From contig NZ_FZOF01000023.1 in NCBI RefSeq assembly GCF_900188405.1, forward strand, positions 91,579 through 155,578: a DNA stretch of 64,000 bases, written 5' to 3'. Below are positions 7,496 to 16,297 of the stretch, in pieces. The DNA is from Actinacidiphila glaucinigra. GTDB lineage: Bacteria; Actinomycetota; Actinomycetes; Streptomycetales; Streptomycetaceae. The notes below the pieces were generated by a model. It saw nothing but the letters and a program-made list of their open reading frames with translations, did not search any database and was not told the origin of the DNA. Positions within the stretch are counted from its first letter, which is position 1; each line of letters begins with the position of its first letter. A program made the position numbers and the translations under genes.

Positions 7496-9222
7496 CAGGC
7501 GGCCTCCGGCTCCCCGCCGAAACGCTCCCGGTAGGACTCCAGGTCCTCCTCGGTGATCTTCGCGAAGAGCACCGGCGGGACGGTGAAGGCCGTGCCCGCC
7601 GGGACGGCGGCCAGGGCGCGGGCCTCCTCGGGGGCCACCCAGACGGCGGTGTCGTCCGTCAGGGCGAAGGCACCGCGCATGGCGGCGGCCGTGGCCGGGA
7701 TGAAGGGCTCGGAGACGACCGCGTAGAGGTGGATCAGGTTCATGGCCGTGCGCAGGGTCAGGGCGGCGCCGTCGGCGTCCGTCTTGATCTCCAGCCAGGG
7801 CGCCTTCTCCTCCAGATAGGAGTTGCCGGCGCTCCACAGGGCGCGCAGTGCCTGCGCCGCCTTGCGGAACTGCAGGTCCTCCATGTGCCGCTCGTACTCC
7901 GCGAGGAGCTCGGCGATCTGCTCGCCGAGGCGCTGCTCGGCCTCCCCGGCCTCCTTGCCCGCGGGCACCTCGTCACCGAAGCGCTTGCGGGAGAAGGACA
8001 GCACACGGTTGACGAAGTTGCCGAGGGTGTCGGCGAGGTCCTTGTTGACCGAGGCCGCGAAGTGCTCCCAGGTGAAGGACGTGTCGTCGGACTCGGGCGC
8101 GTTCGCGATCAGGAAGTAGCGCCAGTAGTCGGCGGGCAGGATCTCCAGGGCGGCGTCGGTGAAGATGCCGCGCCGCTGCGAGGTGGAGAACTTGCCGCCG
8201 TAGTAGTTCAGCCAGTTGAAGGCCTTGACGAAGTCGACCTTCTTCCACTTGTCGCGGGTGCCCAGCAGGGTGGCCGGGAACATCACGGTGTGGAAGGGGA
8301 CGTTGTCCTTGGCCATGAACTCGGTGTAGCGGACGTCGGTGTCGACGTCGTACCACCACGAGCGCCAGTCGCGCTCCTCGCCCTCGGGCGCGGCGTCGGA
8401 CCACTCCTTGGTGGCGCCGATGTACTCGATCGGGGCGTCGAACCAGACGTAGAAGACCTTGCCCTCGGCCGCCAGCTCCGGCCAGGTGTCGGCCGGCACC
8501 GGCACGCCCCAGTCCAGGTCGCGGGTGATGGCGCGGTCCTGCAGGCCCTCGGTCAGCCACTTGCGGGCGATGGAGGAGGCGAGCGTCGGCCAGTCCTTGC
8601 CGTGCTCGTCGACCCAGGCCTCGACCTCGTGGGAGAGCTTGGACTGGAGCAGGAAGAGGTGCTTGGTCTCGCGGACCTCGAGTCGGCTGCTGCCGCTGAT
8701 CGCGGAGCGCGGGTCGATCAGGTCGGTCGGGTCCAGGACGCGGGTGCAGTTCTCGCACTGGTCGCCGCGGGCCTTGTCGTAGCCGCAGTGCGGGCAGGTG
8801 CCGACGATGTAGCGGTCGGGCAGGAAGCGCTCGTCGTCCAGGGAGTACACCTGGCGGATGGCGCGCTCCTCGATGAAGCCGTTCTGCTTCAGCTCGCGCG
8901 CGATGGCCTGGGTGATCTCGACGTTCTGCGGCGAGGAGCTGCGGCCGAAGTAGTCGAAGGAGAGCGCGAAGCCGTCGTAGACCGCCTTCTGCGCGTCGTG
9001 CTGCTGCGCACAGAACTCGGCGACCGGCAGCCCGGCCTCCTGCGCGGCGAGCTCGGCCGGGGTGCCGTGCTCGTCGGTGGCGCAGATGTAGAGGACCTCC
9101 TGGCCGCGCTGGCGCAGGTACCGGGAGTAGACGTCGGCCGGGAGCATGGACCCCACCATGTTGCCCAGGTGCTTGATCCCGTTGATGTACGGAAGGGCGC
9201 TGGTGATGAGGTGTCGAGCCAT
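7495..9222 (-). CDS. metG: Methionyl-tRNA synthetase
   Basis: A 575-aa class I synthetase charging initiator and elongator tRNA-Met. The HIGH-type motif is in P-Y-I-N-G-I-K-H-L-G-N near residue 12-22. A zinc knuckle C-P-H-C-(x9)-C-E-N-C is near residue 145. The KMSKS position reads KFSTS, before Q-R-R-G-I-F. The anticodon-binding helical domain fills the C-terminus; there is no C-terminal EMAP/Trbp111-like extension. Its stop overlaps the start of the next gene by one base. Confidence 0.97.
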   Translation of the reverse strand: MARHLITSALPYINGIKHLGNMVGSMLPADVYSRYLRQRGQEVLYICATDEHGTPAELAAQEAGLPVAEFCAQQHDAQKAVYDGFALSFDYFGRSSSPQNVEITQAIARELKQNGFIEERAIRQVYSLDDERFLPDRYIVGTCPHCGYDKARGDQCENCTRVLDPTDLIDPRSAISGSSRLEVRETKHLFLLQSKLSHEVEAWVDEHGKDWPTLASSIARKWLTEGLQDRAITRDLDWGVPVPADTWPELAAEGKVFYVWFDAPIEYIGATKEWSDAAPEGEERDWRSWWYDVDTDVRYTEFMAKDNVPFHTVMFPATLLGTRDKWKKVDFVKAFNWLNYYGGKFSTSQRRGIFTDAALEILPADYWRYFLIANAPESDDTSFTWEHFAASVNKDLADTLGNFVNRVLSFSRKRFGDEVPAGKEAGEAEQRLGEQIAELLAEYERHMEDLQFRKAAQALRALWSAGNSYLEEKAPWLEIKTDADGAALTLRTAMNLIHLYAVVSEPFIPATAAAMRGAFALTDDTAVWVAPEEARALAAVPAGTAFTVPPVLFAKITEEDLESYRERFGGEPEAA

Positions 9223-9358
9223 TGCCGGCTGCTCCCAAGTCGCTACTGTGGGTGAGGAATTCCTCTACGGACCGTCAATATCGTATCCGACCGCCACGGG
9301 CCACCCGTTCGCCTTTTCCGGCATGCGGACAACGGGGACCCCGTGATCCGCTGGGCAG

Positions 9359-10435
9359 GTGGACGCGCCCCTTCTGCCGGCCTCCGCGCGACGGACGGCC
9401 GCGTGGTGCGCCGTCGTGCTGCTGGTGGCCGGCGTGGGCGCGCTCGCGGTCTGGCTCGTCGTCACCTTCGCGGCGGTGGTCACGCCCGTACTGCTGGCCC
9501 TGCTGGGCAGCGCCCTGCTGGGCCCCCTCTACCGGCGGATGCGGGCCGTCAAGGTGCAGCGGTCGGCGGCCGCGGCACTGACCTGCGTGGCGCTGGTGGT
9601 CTTCGTGGCGGGCGTGGGGTTCGTCGTCGTCCACAGCCTGCTGGAGACCGGGGACGAGATCGTGGCCTCGCTCAAGGAGGCGGCCCGGAAACTGCTGCCG
9701 CGCCTGGGCGCGTCGGGGACCTCGCTGAACGACACCATCGACAGCCTCAAGGCCTTCGCCACCAAGTACGGCGCCCGCGCCGCCTCGGGGGTGGTGTCCG
9801 GGATCAGCATCGTGGGGCAGCTCATCGCCACCGCCGTGCTGGCGCTGCTGCTGACCTTCTTCTTCCTGCGTGACGGCGCCCGCTTCCCGGCACTGCTGCG
9901 CGAGGCAGCCCCGGACGGCACCGGTCCGCTGCTGGAGCGGATCGCCCACCGCGCCTTCGCCGCGGTCCAGGGCTTCATGCGGGGCACGACCGTGATCGCG
10001 CTGATCGACGCCGTGCTCATCGGCATCGGCCTGCTGATCCTGCGGGTGCCGGGGGCGGCGGGCCTGGCCGCGCTGGTCTTCGTCGGCGCCTACATCCCGT
10101 ACCTGGGGGCGTTCATCTCCGGCGCGGTGGCGGTGCTCGTCGCCCTCGCCGACCGGGGCTGGGTGATCGGCCTGTGGGCCCTGGGGGTGGTGCTGGCGGT
10201 GCAGGTGCTGGAGGGGCACGTGCTGCAGCCGATCGTGCAGAGCCGCACGGTGCACATGCACCCCGCGCTGGTACTGCTGGCGATCACCGCGGGGGCGAGC
10301 CTGGCGGGCATCCTCGGGATGCTGCTCGCGGTGCCGATCGCCGCCGCCGCCTTCGGGGCCCTGGACGAACTCCGGCACCGGGAGCCGGATGTTCCTCCAG
10401 AAGTCGAAGGTCCTCCGTCACATCCGGCCGGTTAG
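9359..10435 (+). CDS. AI-2E family (UPF0118) membrane transporter
   Basis: A 358-aa integral membrane protein with about eight hydrophobic segments, two near the N-terminus, a central soluble stretch (about 90-145), then clustered helices. The characteristic P-Y-L-G-A-F-I-S-G and the later E-G-H-V-L-Q-P-I-V identify the AI-2E/PerM family. Members include the TqsA exporter and Na+/H+ antiporters, so the substrate cannot be named. The GTG start at 9359 has no strong ribosome site. It is divergent from metG and stands as a single gene. Confidence 0.88.
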   Translation: MDAPLLPASARRTAAWCAVVLLVAGVGALAVWLVVTFAAVVTPVLLALLGSALLGPLYRRMRAVKVQRSAAAALTCVALVVFVAGVGFVVVHSLLETGDEIVASLKEAARKLLPRLGASGTSLNDTIDSLKAFATKYGARAASGVVSGISIVGQLIATAVLALLLTFFFLRDGARFPALLREAAPDGTGPLLERIAHRAFAAVQGFMRGTTVIALIDAVLIGIGLLILRVPGAAGLAALVFVGAYIPYLGAFISGAVAVLVALADRGWVIGLWALGVVLAVQVLEGHVLQPIVQSRTVHMHPALVLLAITAGASLAGILGMLLAVPIAAAAFGALDELRHREPDVPPEVEGPPSHPAG

Positions 10436-10447
10436 GGGTTGTTTTTA

Positions 10448-10480
10448 TTACCGACGGGTAGCATCATTACCGATCGGTAA
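10448..10480 (+). promoter_or_regulatory. Twin TTACCGA palindromes before the acyl-CoA dehydrogenase gene
   Basis: TTACCGATCGGTAA at 10467-10480 is a perfect 14-base palindrome. TTACCGACGGGTAG at 10448-10461 is an imperfect copy 19 bases upstream, centre to centre. TAGCAT at 10459-10464 between them could be the -10 box. The pair has the form of TetR-type operators used for fatty-acid degradation genes. No TetR gene is adjacent. Confidence 0.7.
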
Positions 10481-10544
10481 GTGATAAAGCTGCGAGGACT
10501 GGCACCCTTCCCGCCGTCCGACCGACCCCGACGGAGCCGTCGCC

Positions 10545-12374
10545 ATGGGCCACTACAAGTCAAACCTTCGCGACATCGAGTTCAACCTCTTCGAGGTCCT
10601 CGGACGCGACACGCTGTACGGGACCGGCCCGTTCGCCGACATGGACGTCGAGACCGCCAAGGACATCCTGTCCGAGGTCGCGCGCCTGGCGGAGAACGAG
10701 CTCGCCGACTCCTTCGCGGACGCCGACCGCAACCCGCCGGTCTTCGACCCGTCGACCAACACCGCCCCGGTGCCGGACTCCTTCAAGAAGAGCTACAAGG
10801 CCTTCATGGCCTCCGAGTACTGGCGCCTGGGCCTGCCCGAGGGCATCGGCGGCACCACCGCCCCGCCGTCCCTGATCTGGTCGTACGCGGAGCTGATCCT
10901 CGGCTCCAACCCGGCCCTGTGGATGTACTCCTCCGGCCCGGCCTTCGCCCGCATCCTCTTCGAGGAGGGCAACGAGGTCCAGAAGAAGATCGCCGGCATC
11001 GCGGTCGAGAAGACCTGGGGCTCCACCATGGTCCTCACCGAGCCGGACGCCGGCTCGGACGTGGGCGCCGGCCGCGCCAAGGCCGTCGAGCAGGAGGACG
11101 GCTCCTGGCACATCGAGGGCGTGAAGCGCTTCATCACCTCCGGCGAGCACGACATGGAGGAGAACATCCTCCACTACGTCCTCGCCCGCCCCGAGGGCGC
11201 CGGCCCCGGCACCAAGGGCCTGTCCCTCTTCCTCGTCCCCAAGTACCTCTTCGACTTCGAGACCGGCGAGCTGGGCGAGCGCAACGGCGTCTACGCCACC
11301 AACGTCGAGCACAAGATGGGCCTGAAGGCCTCCAACACCTGCGAGATGACCTTCGGCGACAAGCACCCCGCCAAGGGCTGGCTCATCGGCGACAAGCACG
11401 ACGGCATCCGCCAGATGTTCCGCATCATCGAGTTCGCCCGCATGATGGTCGGCACGAAGGCGATCTCCACCCTCTCCACCGGCTACCTCAACGCGCTGGA
11501 GTACGCCAAGGAGCGCGTGCAGGGCCCGGACCTCGCGCAGTTCATGGACAAGTCCGCGCCCAAGGTCACCATCACCCACCACCCCGACGTGCGCCGCTCC
11601 CTGCTGACGCAGAAGGCCTACGCCGAGGGCATGCGCGCCCTAGTCCTCTACACCGCCTCCGTCCAGGACGCGATCGCCGCGGCCGAGGCGTCCGGCGAGG
11701 AGGAGAAGGGCCTCGAGGCGCTCAACGACCTGCTCCTGCCGATCGTCAAGGGCTACGGCTCCGAGCGGGGCTACGAGCAGCTCGCCCAGTCCCTGCAGAT
11801 CTTCGGCGGCTCCGGCTTCCTGCAGGAGTACCCGATCGAGCAGTACATCCGCGACGCCAAGATCGACACCCTCTACGAGGGCACCACCGCGATCCAGGGC
11901 CAGGACTACTTCTTCCGGAAGATCGTCCGCAACCAGGGCACCGCGCTCACCGCCCTCTCCGAGGAGATCAAGAAGTTCCTCGCCGAGGCCACCGGTGGCG
12001 AGGAGCTCTCCGCGGCCCGCGAGCAGCTCGCCAAGGCCGCCGTGGACCTGGAGGCCATCGTCGGCAAGATGCTGAGCGACCTCGCCGCCACCGAGCAGGA
12101 CGTCAAGAACATCTACAAGGTGGGCCTGAACACCACCCGCCTGCTGATGGCGTCCGGCGACGTGGTCGTCGGCTACCTGCTGCTCAAGGGCGCGGCCGTC
12201 GCCGCCGCGAAGCTGGCCGCCGGCGCCTCCGCCAAGGACACCGCCTTCTACACCGGCAAGATCGCCGCCGCGCGGCACTTCGCCGCCGAGGTCCTGCCCC
12301 AGGTGTCCGTCGCGCGGTCCGTCGCCGACGGCGTCACCCTCGACGTCATGGACCTGCCGGAAGAGGCGTTCTGA
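10545..12374 (+). CDS. Long-chain-type acyl-CoA dehydrogenase (FadE-like, 609 aa)
   Basis: A 609-aa flavoprotein of the larger acyl-CoA dehydrogenase class, introducing the first double bond in beta-oxidation. The FAD/substrate motif is L-T-E-P-D-A-G-S-D-V-G near residue 163; the catalytic base region is in Y-E-G-T-T-A-I-Q-G-Q (about 445). A ~150-aa C-terminal helical extension after the core is typical of this actinobacterial type, related to dimethylsulfoniopropionate-type and FadE5 enzymes. The start ATG at 10545 follows a 64-base leader after the palindromes. A strong hairpin follows. Substrate chain length is not readable from sequence. Confidence 0.93.
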   Translation: MGHYKSNLRDIEFNLFEVLGRDTLYGTGPFADMDVETAKDILSEVARLAENELADSFADADRNPPVFDPSTNTAPVPDSFKKSYKAFMASEYWRLGLPEGIGGTTAPPSLIWSYAELILGSNPALWMYSSGPAFARILFEEGNEVQKKIAGIAVEKTWGSTMVLTEPDAGSDVGAGRAKAVEQEDGSWHIEGVKRFITSGEHDMEENILHYVLARPEGAGPGTKGLSLFLVPKYLFDFETGELGERNGVYATNVEHKMGLKASNTCEMTFGDKHPAKGWLIGDKHDGIRQMFRIIEFARMMVGTKAISTLSTGYLNALEYAKERVQGPDLAQFMDKSAPKVTITHHPDVRRSLLTQKAYAEGMRALVLYTASVQDAIAAAEASGEEEKGLEALNDLLLPIVKGYGSERGYEQLAQSLQIFGGSGFLQEYPIEQYIRDAKIDTLYEGTTAIQGQDYFFRKIVRNQGTALTALSEEIKKFLAEATGGEELSAAREQLAKAAVDLEAIVGKMLSDLAATEQDVKNIYKVGLNTTRLLMASGDVVVGYLLLKGAAVAAAKLAAGASAKDTAFYTGKIAAARHFAAEVLPQVSVARSVADGVTLDVMDLPEEAF

Positions 12375-12413
12375 CCCGGCACTGACCGGTTCCGGCCGGG
12401 ACCGGTAAGGCGA

Positions 12414-12449
12414 CGACGGCCCGCTCCTCCCACGAGGAGCGGGCCGTCG
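12414..12449 (+). terminator. Hairpin after the acyl-CoA dehydrogenase gene
   Basis: A perfect 16-base stem (12414-12429 with 12434-12449) with a CCAC loop lies 40 bases after the stop codon, ahead of the peptidase gene. Confidence 0.8.
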
Positions 12450-12469
12450 CGCGTCCTTATGCTTGAAGC

Positions 12470-13759
12470 ATGAACCCTCAGCCCCACTTCGGCCGCGGCC
12501 ACACCGACGACCTCGCAGCTTTCCTGACCGCCAGCCCGTCGCAGTACCACGCGGTCGCGAGCGCCGCCGAGCGTCTGGAGAAGGCCGGATTCCAGCAGGT
12601 GGCGGAGACCGAGGCGTGGGGCGCCGAGGCGGGCGGCAGGTACGTGCTGCGGGGCGGCGCGATCATCGCCTGGTACGTGCCCGAGGGCGCCGGCCCCGCC
12701 ACCCCCTTCCGGGTGGTCGGCGCGCACACCGACTCCACCAACCTGCGCGTCAAGCCGCGTCCCGACTCCGGCTCCTTCGGATGGCGCCAGATCGCCGTCG
12801 AGATCTACGGCGGCGCCCTCCTCAACACCTGGCTCGACCGCGACCTGGGCCTGTCCGGCCGGCTGGTGCTGCGCGACGGGACGACGACGCTGGTCAACGT
12901 CGACCGGCCGCTGCTGCGGGTGCCGCAGCTCGCCGTCCACCTCGACCGCGGTGTCAACGACAACGGTCTCAAGCTCGACAAGCAGCGCCACATGCAGCCC
13001 GTCTGGGGCCTCGGCGAGGTCAAGGAGGGCGACCTGATCGCGTTCCTCGCGGAGGAGGGCGGCGTGGCCGCCGCCGACGTCGTCGGCTGGGACCTGATGA
13101 CCCACGACGTCCAGCCGCCCGCCTACCTCGGCCGCGACCGCGAGTTCCTGGCCGCCGGCCGGCTCGACAACCTGCTCTCGGTGCACGCCGGCACCGCGGC
13201 CCTGGCCGCCGTCGCCGGGGCCGACCTGCCCTGCATCCCCGTGCTGGCCGCCTTCGACCACGAGGAGACCGGCAGCGAGTCCGACACCGGCGCCCTCGGC
13301 CCGCTCCTCGGCAACGTCCTGGAGCGCTCCGTCTTCGCCCGGGGCGGCAGCTACGAGGACCGCGCCCGCGCCTTCGCCGGCACCGTGTGCGCCTCCGCCG
13401 ACACCGGCCACGCCGTCCACCCCAACTACGCGGAGAAGCACGACCCGACGCACCGCCCGATGCCCAACGGCGGCCCGATCCTCAAGGTCAACGTCAGCCA
13501 GCGCTACGCCACCGACGGCACCGGCCGCGGCATCTTCGCCGCCGCCTGCGAGCGGGCCGGGGTGCCCTGGCAGTCCTTCGTCTCCAACAACGCCATGCCC
13601 TGCGGCACCACCATCGGCCCCATCACCGCCGCCCGGCACGGCATCACGACCGTGGACGTCGGCGTGCCGATCCTCTCGATGCACTCCGCGCGCGAACTGT
13701 GCGGCGCGGACGACCCGTTCCTGCTGGCCGGCGCCCTGAAGGCGTTCCTGGAGGGCTGA
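12470..13759 (+). CDS. M18 family aspartyl-type aminopeptidase
   Basis: A 429-aa cytosolic zinc peptidase. Metal-binding and catalytic segments are visible: G-A-H-T-D-S near residue 84, D-H-E-E-T-G near 264 and S-M-H-S-A-R-E near 405, the M18 arrangement. The enzyme removes N-terminal residues, preferring acidic ones in characterised members, and usually assembles as a dodecamer. Length fits bacterial ApeB-type proteins. It is monocistronic, flanked by hairpins on both sides. Confidence 0.94.
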   Translation: MNPQPHFGRGHTDDLAAFLTASPSQYHAVASAAERLEKAGFQQVAETEAWGAEAGGRYVLRGGAIIAWYVPEGAGPATPFRVVGAHTDSTNLRVKPRPDSGSFGWRQIAVEIYGGALLNTWLDRDLGLSGRLVLRDGTTTLVNVDRPLLRVPQLAVHLDRGVNDNGLKLDKQRHMQPVWGLGEVKEGDLIAFLAEEGGVAAADVVGWDLMTHDVQPPAYLGRDREFLAAGRLDNLLSVHAGTAALAAVAGADLPCIPVLAAFDHEETGSESDTGALGPLLGNVLERSVFARGGSYEDRARAFAGTVCASADTGHAVHPNYAEKHDPTHRPMPNGGPILKVNVSQRYATDGTGRGIFAAACERAGVPWQSFVSNNAMPCGTTIGPITAARHGITTVDVGVPILSMHSARELCGADDPFLLAGALKAFLEG

Positions 13760-13771
13760 GCCACGCCCCAC

Positions 13772-13808
13772 CCGGTGAAGTCCGCCCACCGCGAGCGGAC
13801 TTCACCGG
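13772..13808 (+). terminator. Hairpin after the M18 peptidase gene
   Basis: A perfect 14-base stem (13772-13785 with 13795-13808) and a nine-base loop lie 12 bases after the stop codon. Confidence 0.8.
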
Positions 13809-13891
13809 CATCCGACGGTCATGAGATTCCCGCCCCCGGGTACACGAGTTCTACGAGTCCGTAGACCCAACCCAGTTCGGAGGCGGACATC

Positions 13892-14113
13892 ATGGGCATC
13901 GGCGGTTGCATCGGCCTGATCGCGGTGGGGGCCATCCTCACCTTCGCGACCGACTGGCACATGGCCGGCGTCAATCTGGACCTGGTCGGCCTGATCATGA
14001 TGGCGGTCGGCGTCATCGGCCTGGCCGCGTACATCAGCATCTTCAAGAAGCGCCGCGTCGTGGAGCCGATGCCGGTGATGGACGAACGAGCCCGCAACTA
14101 CCCGCACGTGTGA
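13892..14113 (+). CDS. Small two-helix membrane protein (DUF6458-like)
   Basis: A 73-aa protein with two transmembrane helices (about 3-20 and 29-48) and a basic-to-acidic tail beginning K-K-R-R. The order matches the DUF6458 actinobacterial family, of unknown role. GGAGG lies 10 bases upstream of the ATG, a good ribosome site. It converges on the NHL/thioredoxin gene, 16 bases away. Confidence 0.82.
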   Translation: MGIGGCIGLIAVGAILTFATDWHMAGVNLDLVGLIMMAVGVIGLAAYISIFKKRRVVEPMPVMDERARNYPHV

Positions 14114-14129
14114 CGGACGTGCGGACGCG

Positions 14130-15917
14130 TCAGGCGTCCATCCCGGCGAGCACCAGGACGAGCCGGGTGTCCCCCTCGGCCGTCAGCCGGACGGGGACAC
14201 CCCAGTCCTGCTGGTGCACATGGCAGGCCGGGAACTCGTTGTCCGGGTCGTCGTCGCACGACGCGGCCATCGCCGACACATGGAGCACCCCCTCGCCGAC
14301 GTCCCCGTTCAGGACGACGTCGCGGAAGAGGTCCGTGCCCTTGCCGGCCCCCTCCAGCAGCAGCTCCGGAGGCGTCGCGCCGACCAGCAGCCGCGTCGAC
14401 GGGCCGTAGCGCTCGTCGAGCTTCTGGCCGGCCGGGGCGGAGAACACCACGTCCAGCCGCAGCGGCCCCGGCGCCACGTCGGTCGCGGGCCGCTGCGTGC
14501 GGTGCGCCGCGCCCTCGACCCGCACCGCGTCCTCCGGCAGGCGCAGCCGCGTCAGCCGGTGCCGGGCGGACTCCACCACCACGATCTCCCCGCCGTCCAG
14601 CACCGCGCCCGACGGCTCCCGCAGGTCCGTGGCGAGCGTGCCGACCTCACCGGTCGCCGGGTCGAAGCGGCGCAGCGCGTGGTTGTACGTGTCGCTGACC
14701 GCGACCGACCCGTCCGGCAGGGCCGTCACCCCCAGCGGATGCTGCAGCAGCGCCTGCTCCGCGGCCCCGTCACGGTGACCGAAGTCGAACAGCCCCGTGC
14801 CGACGGCGGTGCGCACCACGTACCCCGCGCCGTCCCCGGCCCGCTCCACCCAGCGCAGCGCGCTGGTCTCGGAGTCCGCGACCCACAGCCGCTCCCCGGC
14901 GGCCGCCAGACCCGACGGTTGCGCGAACCACGCCTGATCCGCCGGCCCGTCGACCAGCCCCTCGTTGGTGGTTCCGGCCACCACGGCGACCGTCCCGTCC
15001 GCCGGGTCGTACGCCCACAGCTGGTGGACGCCCGCCATGGCGATCCACACCCTGCCGTCCCACCACGCCACGTCCCATGGCGACGACAGGTCGGTCCCGA
15101 GCGCCGGGCCCGAGGTCGCCGACCCCTGCCACCACTGCTTCCCGGTGCCGGCCACCGTCTCAAGAGCCCCGCTCGCCGGGTCGAACGTCCGCAGCCGGTG
15201 GCCCACGGTGTCCGCGACGACCACGGTGCCGTCCGGCAGCAGCGCGAGCCCCTGCGGCTCGTTGAAGTCCCCCGGGCCGCCGATCCGCCGTACGACGGTC
15301 TCCCCGTCCGGCTCCATCTCCACCAGCTGGTGCCGGGTCGAGTCCGACACCAGCAGGTTCCCCGACGGCAGCCGCAGCGCCTTCCCCGGGAACCGCAGGT
15401 CCGTCGCCACCGGCTCCGGCGCCACGTACGGCCCGTCCCCGCGGCGCAGCGTCCCCTTCGCCGCGTGCTCGGCCTCCAGCTCGGTGACCAGCACCTCCAG
15501 CGCGTGCGCGTGCCCCTCCCCGGAGTGCTGGGCGACGACGTACCCCTCCGGGTCGATCACGGTCAGCGTGGGCCACGCCCGCACGGCGTACTGCTTCCAC
15601 GTCGTGAGCTCCGGATCGTCCAGCACCGGGTGGTGCACCCCGTACCGCTCCACGGCGTCGACGACGGACTCGTGCTCCGCCTCGTGCACGAACTTCGGCG
15701 AGTGCACGCCGACGATCACCACGGTGTCGCGGTGCTTCTCCTCCAGCTCACGCAGCTCGTCCAGGACGTGCAGGCAGTTGATGCAGCAGAAGGTCCAAAA
15801 ATCTACCACCACTAGACGACCTCGGAGGTCCGCCAAGGTGAGGTTCTTCCCGCCGGTGTTGATCCAGCCGCCCTTGCCGACCAGCTCAGGGGCCCGGACG
15901 CGTACGCGCTTCGTCAT
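14130..15917 (-). CDS. Thioredoxin-fold/NHL-repeat protein (NHLRC2-like)
   Basis: A 595-aa protein. Residues ~8-150 form a TlpA/AhpC-like thioredoxin fold whose active-site loop is C44-C-I-N-C48, as in NHLRC2-type proteins; residues ~190-470 form an NHL beta-propeller (repeated L-P-x-G-x-V-x-V-A/S-D-T). No signal peptide, so cytosolic. The exact reaction is unknown. Start ATG 15917 is chosen because the fold begins there; longer reading upstream is non-coding. The first 41 codons appear to have been supplied by the integrated element: codons 33-40 use CGT, CTA, GTA, GAT and TTT, rare in the surrounding genes, and a diverged second copy of this 5' end lies at the other end of the element. Confidence 0.88.
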   Translation of the reverse strand: MTKRVRVRAPELVGKGGWINTGGKNLTLADLRGRLVVVDFWTFCCINCLHVLDELRELEEKHRDTVVIVGVHSPKFVHEAEHESVVDAVERYGVHHPVLDDPELTTWKQYAVRAWPTLTVIDPEGYVVAQHSGEGHAHALEVLVTELEAEHAAKGTLRRGDGPYVAPEPVATDLRFPGKALRLPSGNLLVSDSTRHQLVEMEPDGETVVRRIGGPGDFNEPQGLALLPDGTVVVADTVGHRLRTFDPASGALETVAGTGKQWWQGSATSGPALGTDLSSPWDVAWWDGRVWIAMAGVHQLWAYDPADGTVAVVAGTTNEGLVDGPADQAWFAQPSGLAAAGERLWVADSETSALRWVERAGDGAGYVVRTAVGTGLFDFGHRDGAAEQALLQHPLGVTALPDGSVAVSDTYNHALRRFDPATGEVGTLATDLREPSGAVLDGGEIVVVESARHRLTRLRLPEDAVRVEGAAHRTQRPATDVAPGPLRLDVVFSAPAGQKLDERYGPSTRLLVGATPPELLLEGAGKGTDLFRDVVLNGDVGEGVLHVSAMAASCDDDPDNEFPACHVHQQDWGVPVRLTAEGDTRLVLVLAGMDA

Positions 15918-15951
15918 TCGTCCAGCATCGCCGACCGCCACGTGAACGTGA

Positions 15952-15979
15952 AACGCCCCCACCTGAGGGCGGGGGCGTT
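15952..15979 (-). terminator. Hairpin at the left end of the element
   Basis: A perfect nine-base stem, AACGCCCCC (15952-15960) with GGGGGCGTT (15971-15979), lies 18 bases after the stop of the 76-aa element gene. It also insulates the NHL gene start. Confidence 0.65.
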
Positions 15980-15997
15980 CGCGTTCAAGTGGGCCCG

Positions 15998-16228
15998 TCA
16001 GGCGTCGTCGCCCGCCACGATCACGGCGCACCCACCGCACCAGTCCTGCGGGCGCCGGCGAGCGGTCCACGCGTCGCGGTGGGTCGGGTGGAAGTTGTGC
16101 TCACGTGGCACCGGTGGCGACCAGCTCCCGTACACGCCCTGCTTGTCGCAAACGGTCCAACCGGACGCCGGGACGACGTGCACAGCGGCGCCCTTGCCCA
16201 TCGTTCGGTGCTGGCGCTTCGTGTTCAT
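15998..16228 (-). CDS. Small element-borne protein of unknown function (DUF2188-like start)
   Basis: A 76-aa protein. Residues 14-26 read A-A-V-H-V-V-P-A-S-G-W-T-V, resembling the opening strand of DUF2188, followed by a W/H-rich middle and a C-G-G-C pair near the end that could bind metal. The ATG has GGAGGGG 5-11 bases upstream, so expression is plausible. It is inside the integrated element on the same strand as the integrase. No function can be assigned. Confidence 0.6.
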   Translation of the reverse strand: MNTKRQHRTMGKGAAVHVVPASGWTVCDKQGVYGSWSPPVPREHNFHPTHRDAWTARRRPQDWCGGCAVIVAGDDA

Positions 16229-16297
16229 CGGTTCCCCTCCGCAGTCCACCGGCTCCGCTCTGTCGTGGTGCCGGGGTCGGTGATCAGACGCTGCTCC

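Noticed and set aside
9254..9265. GAGGAATTCCTC palindrome upstream of metG
   Set aside because: A 12-base perfect palindrome but not placed against a convincing -10/-35 and no other copy seen; may be chance.
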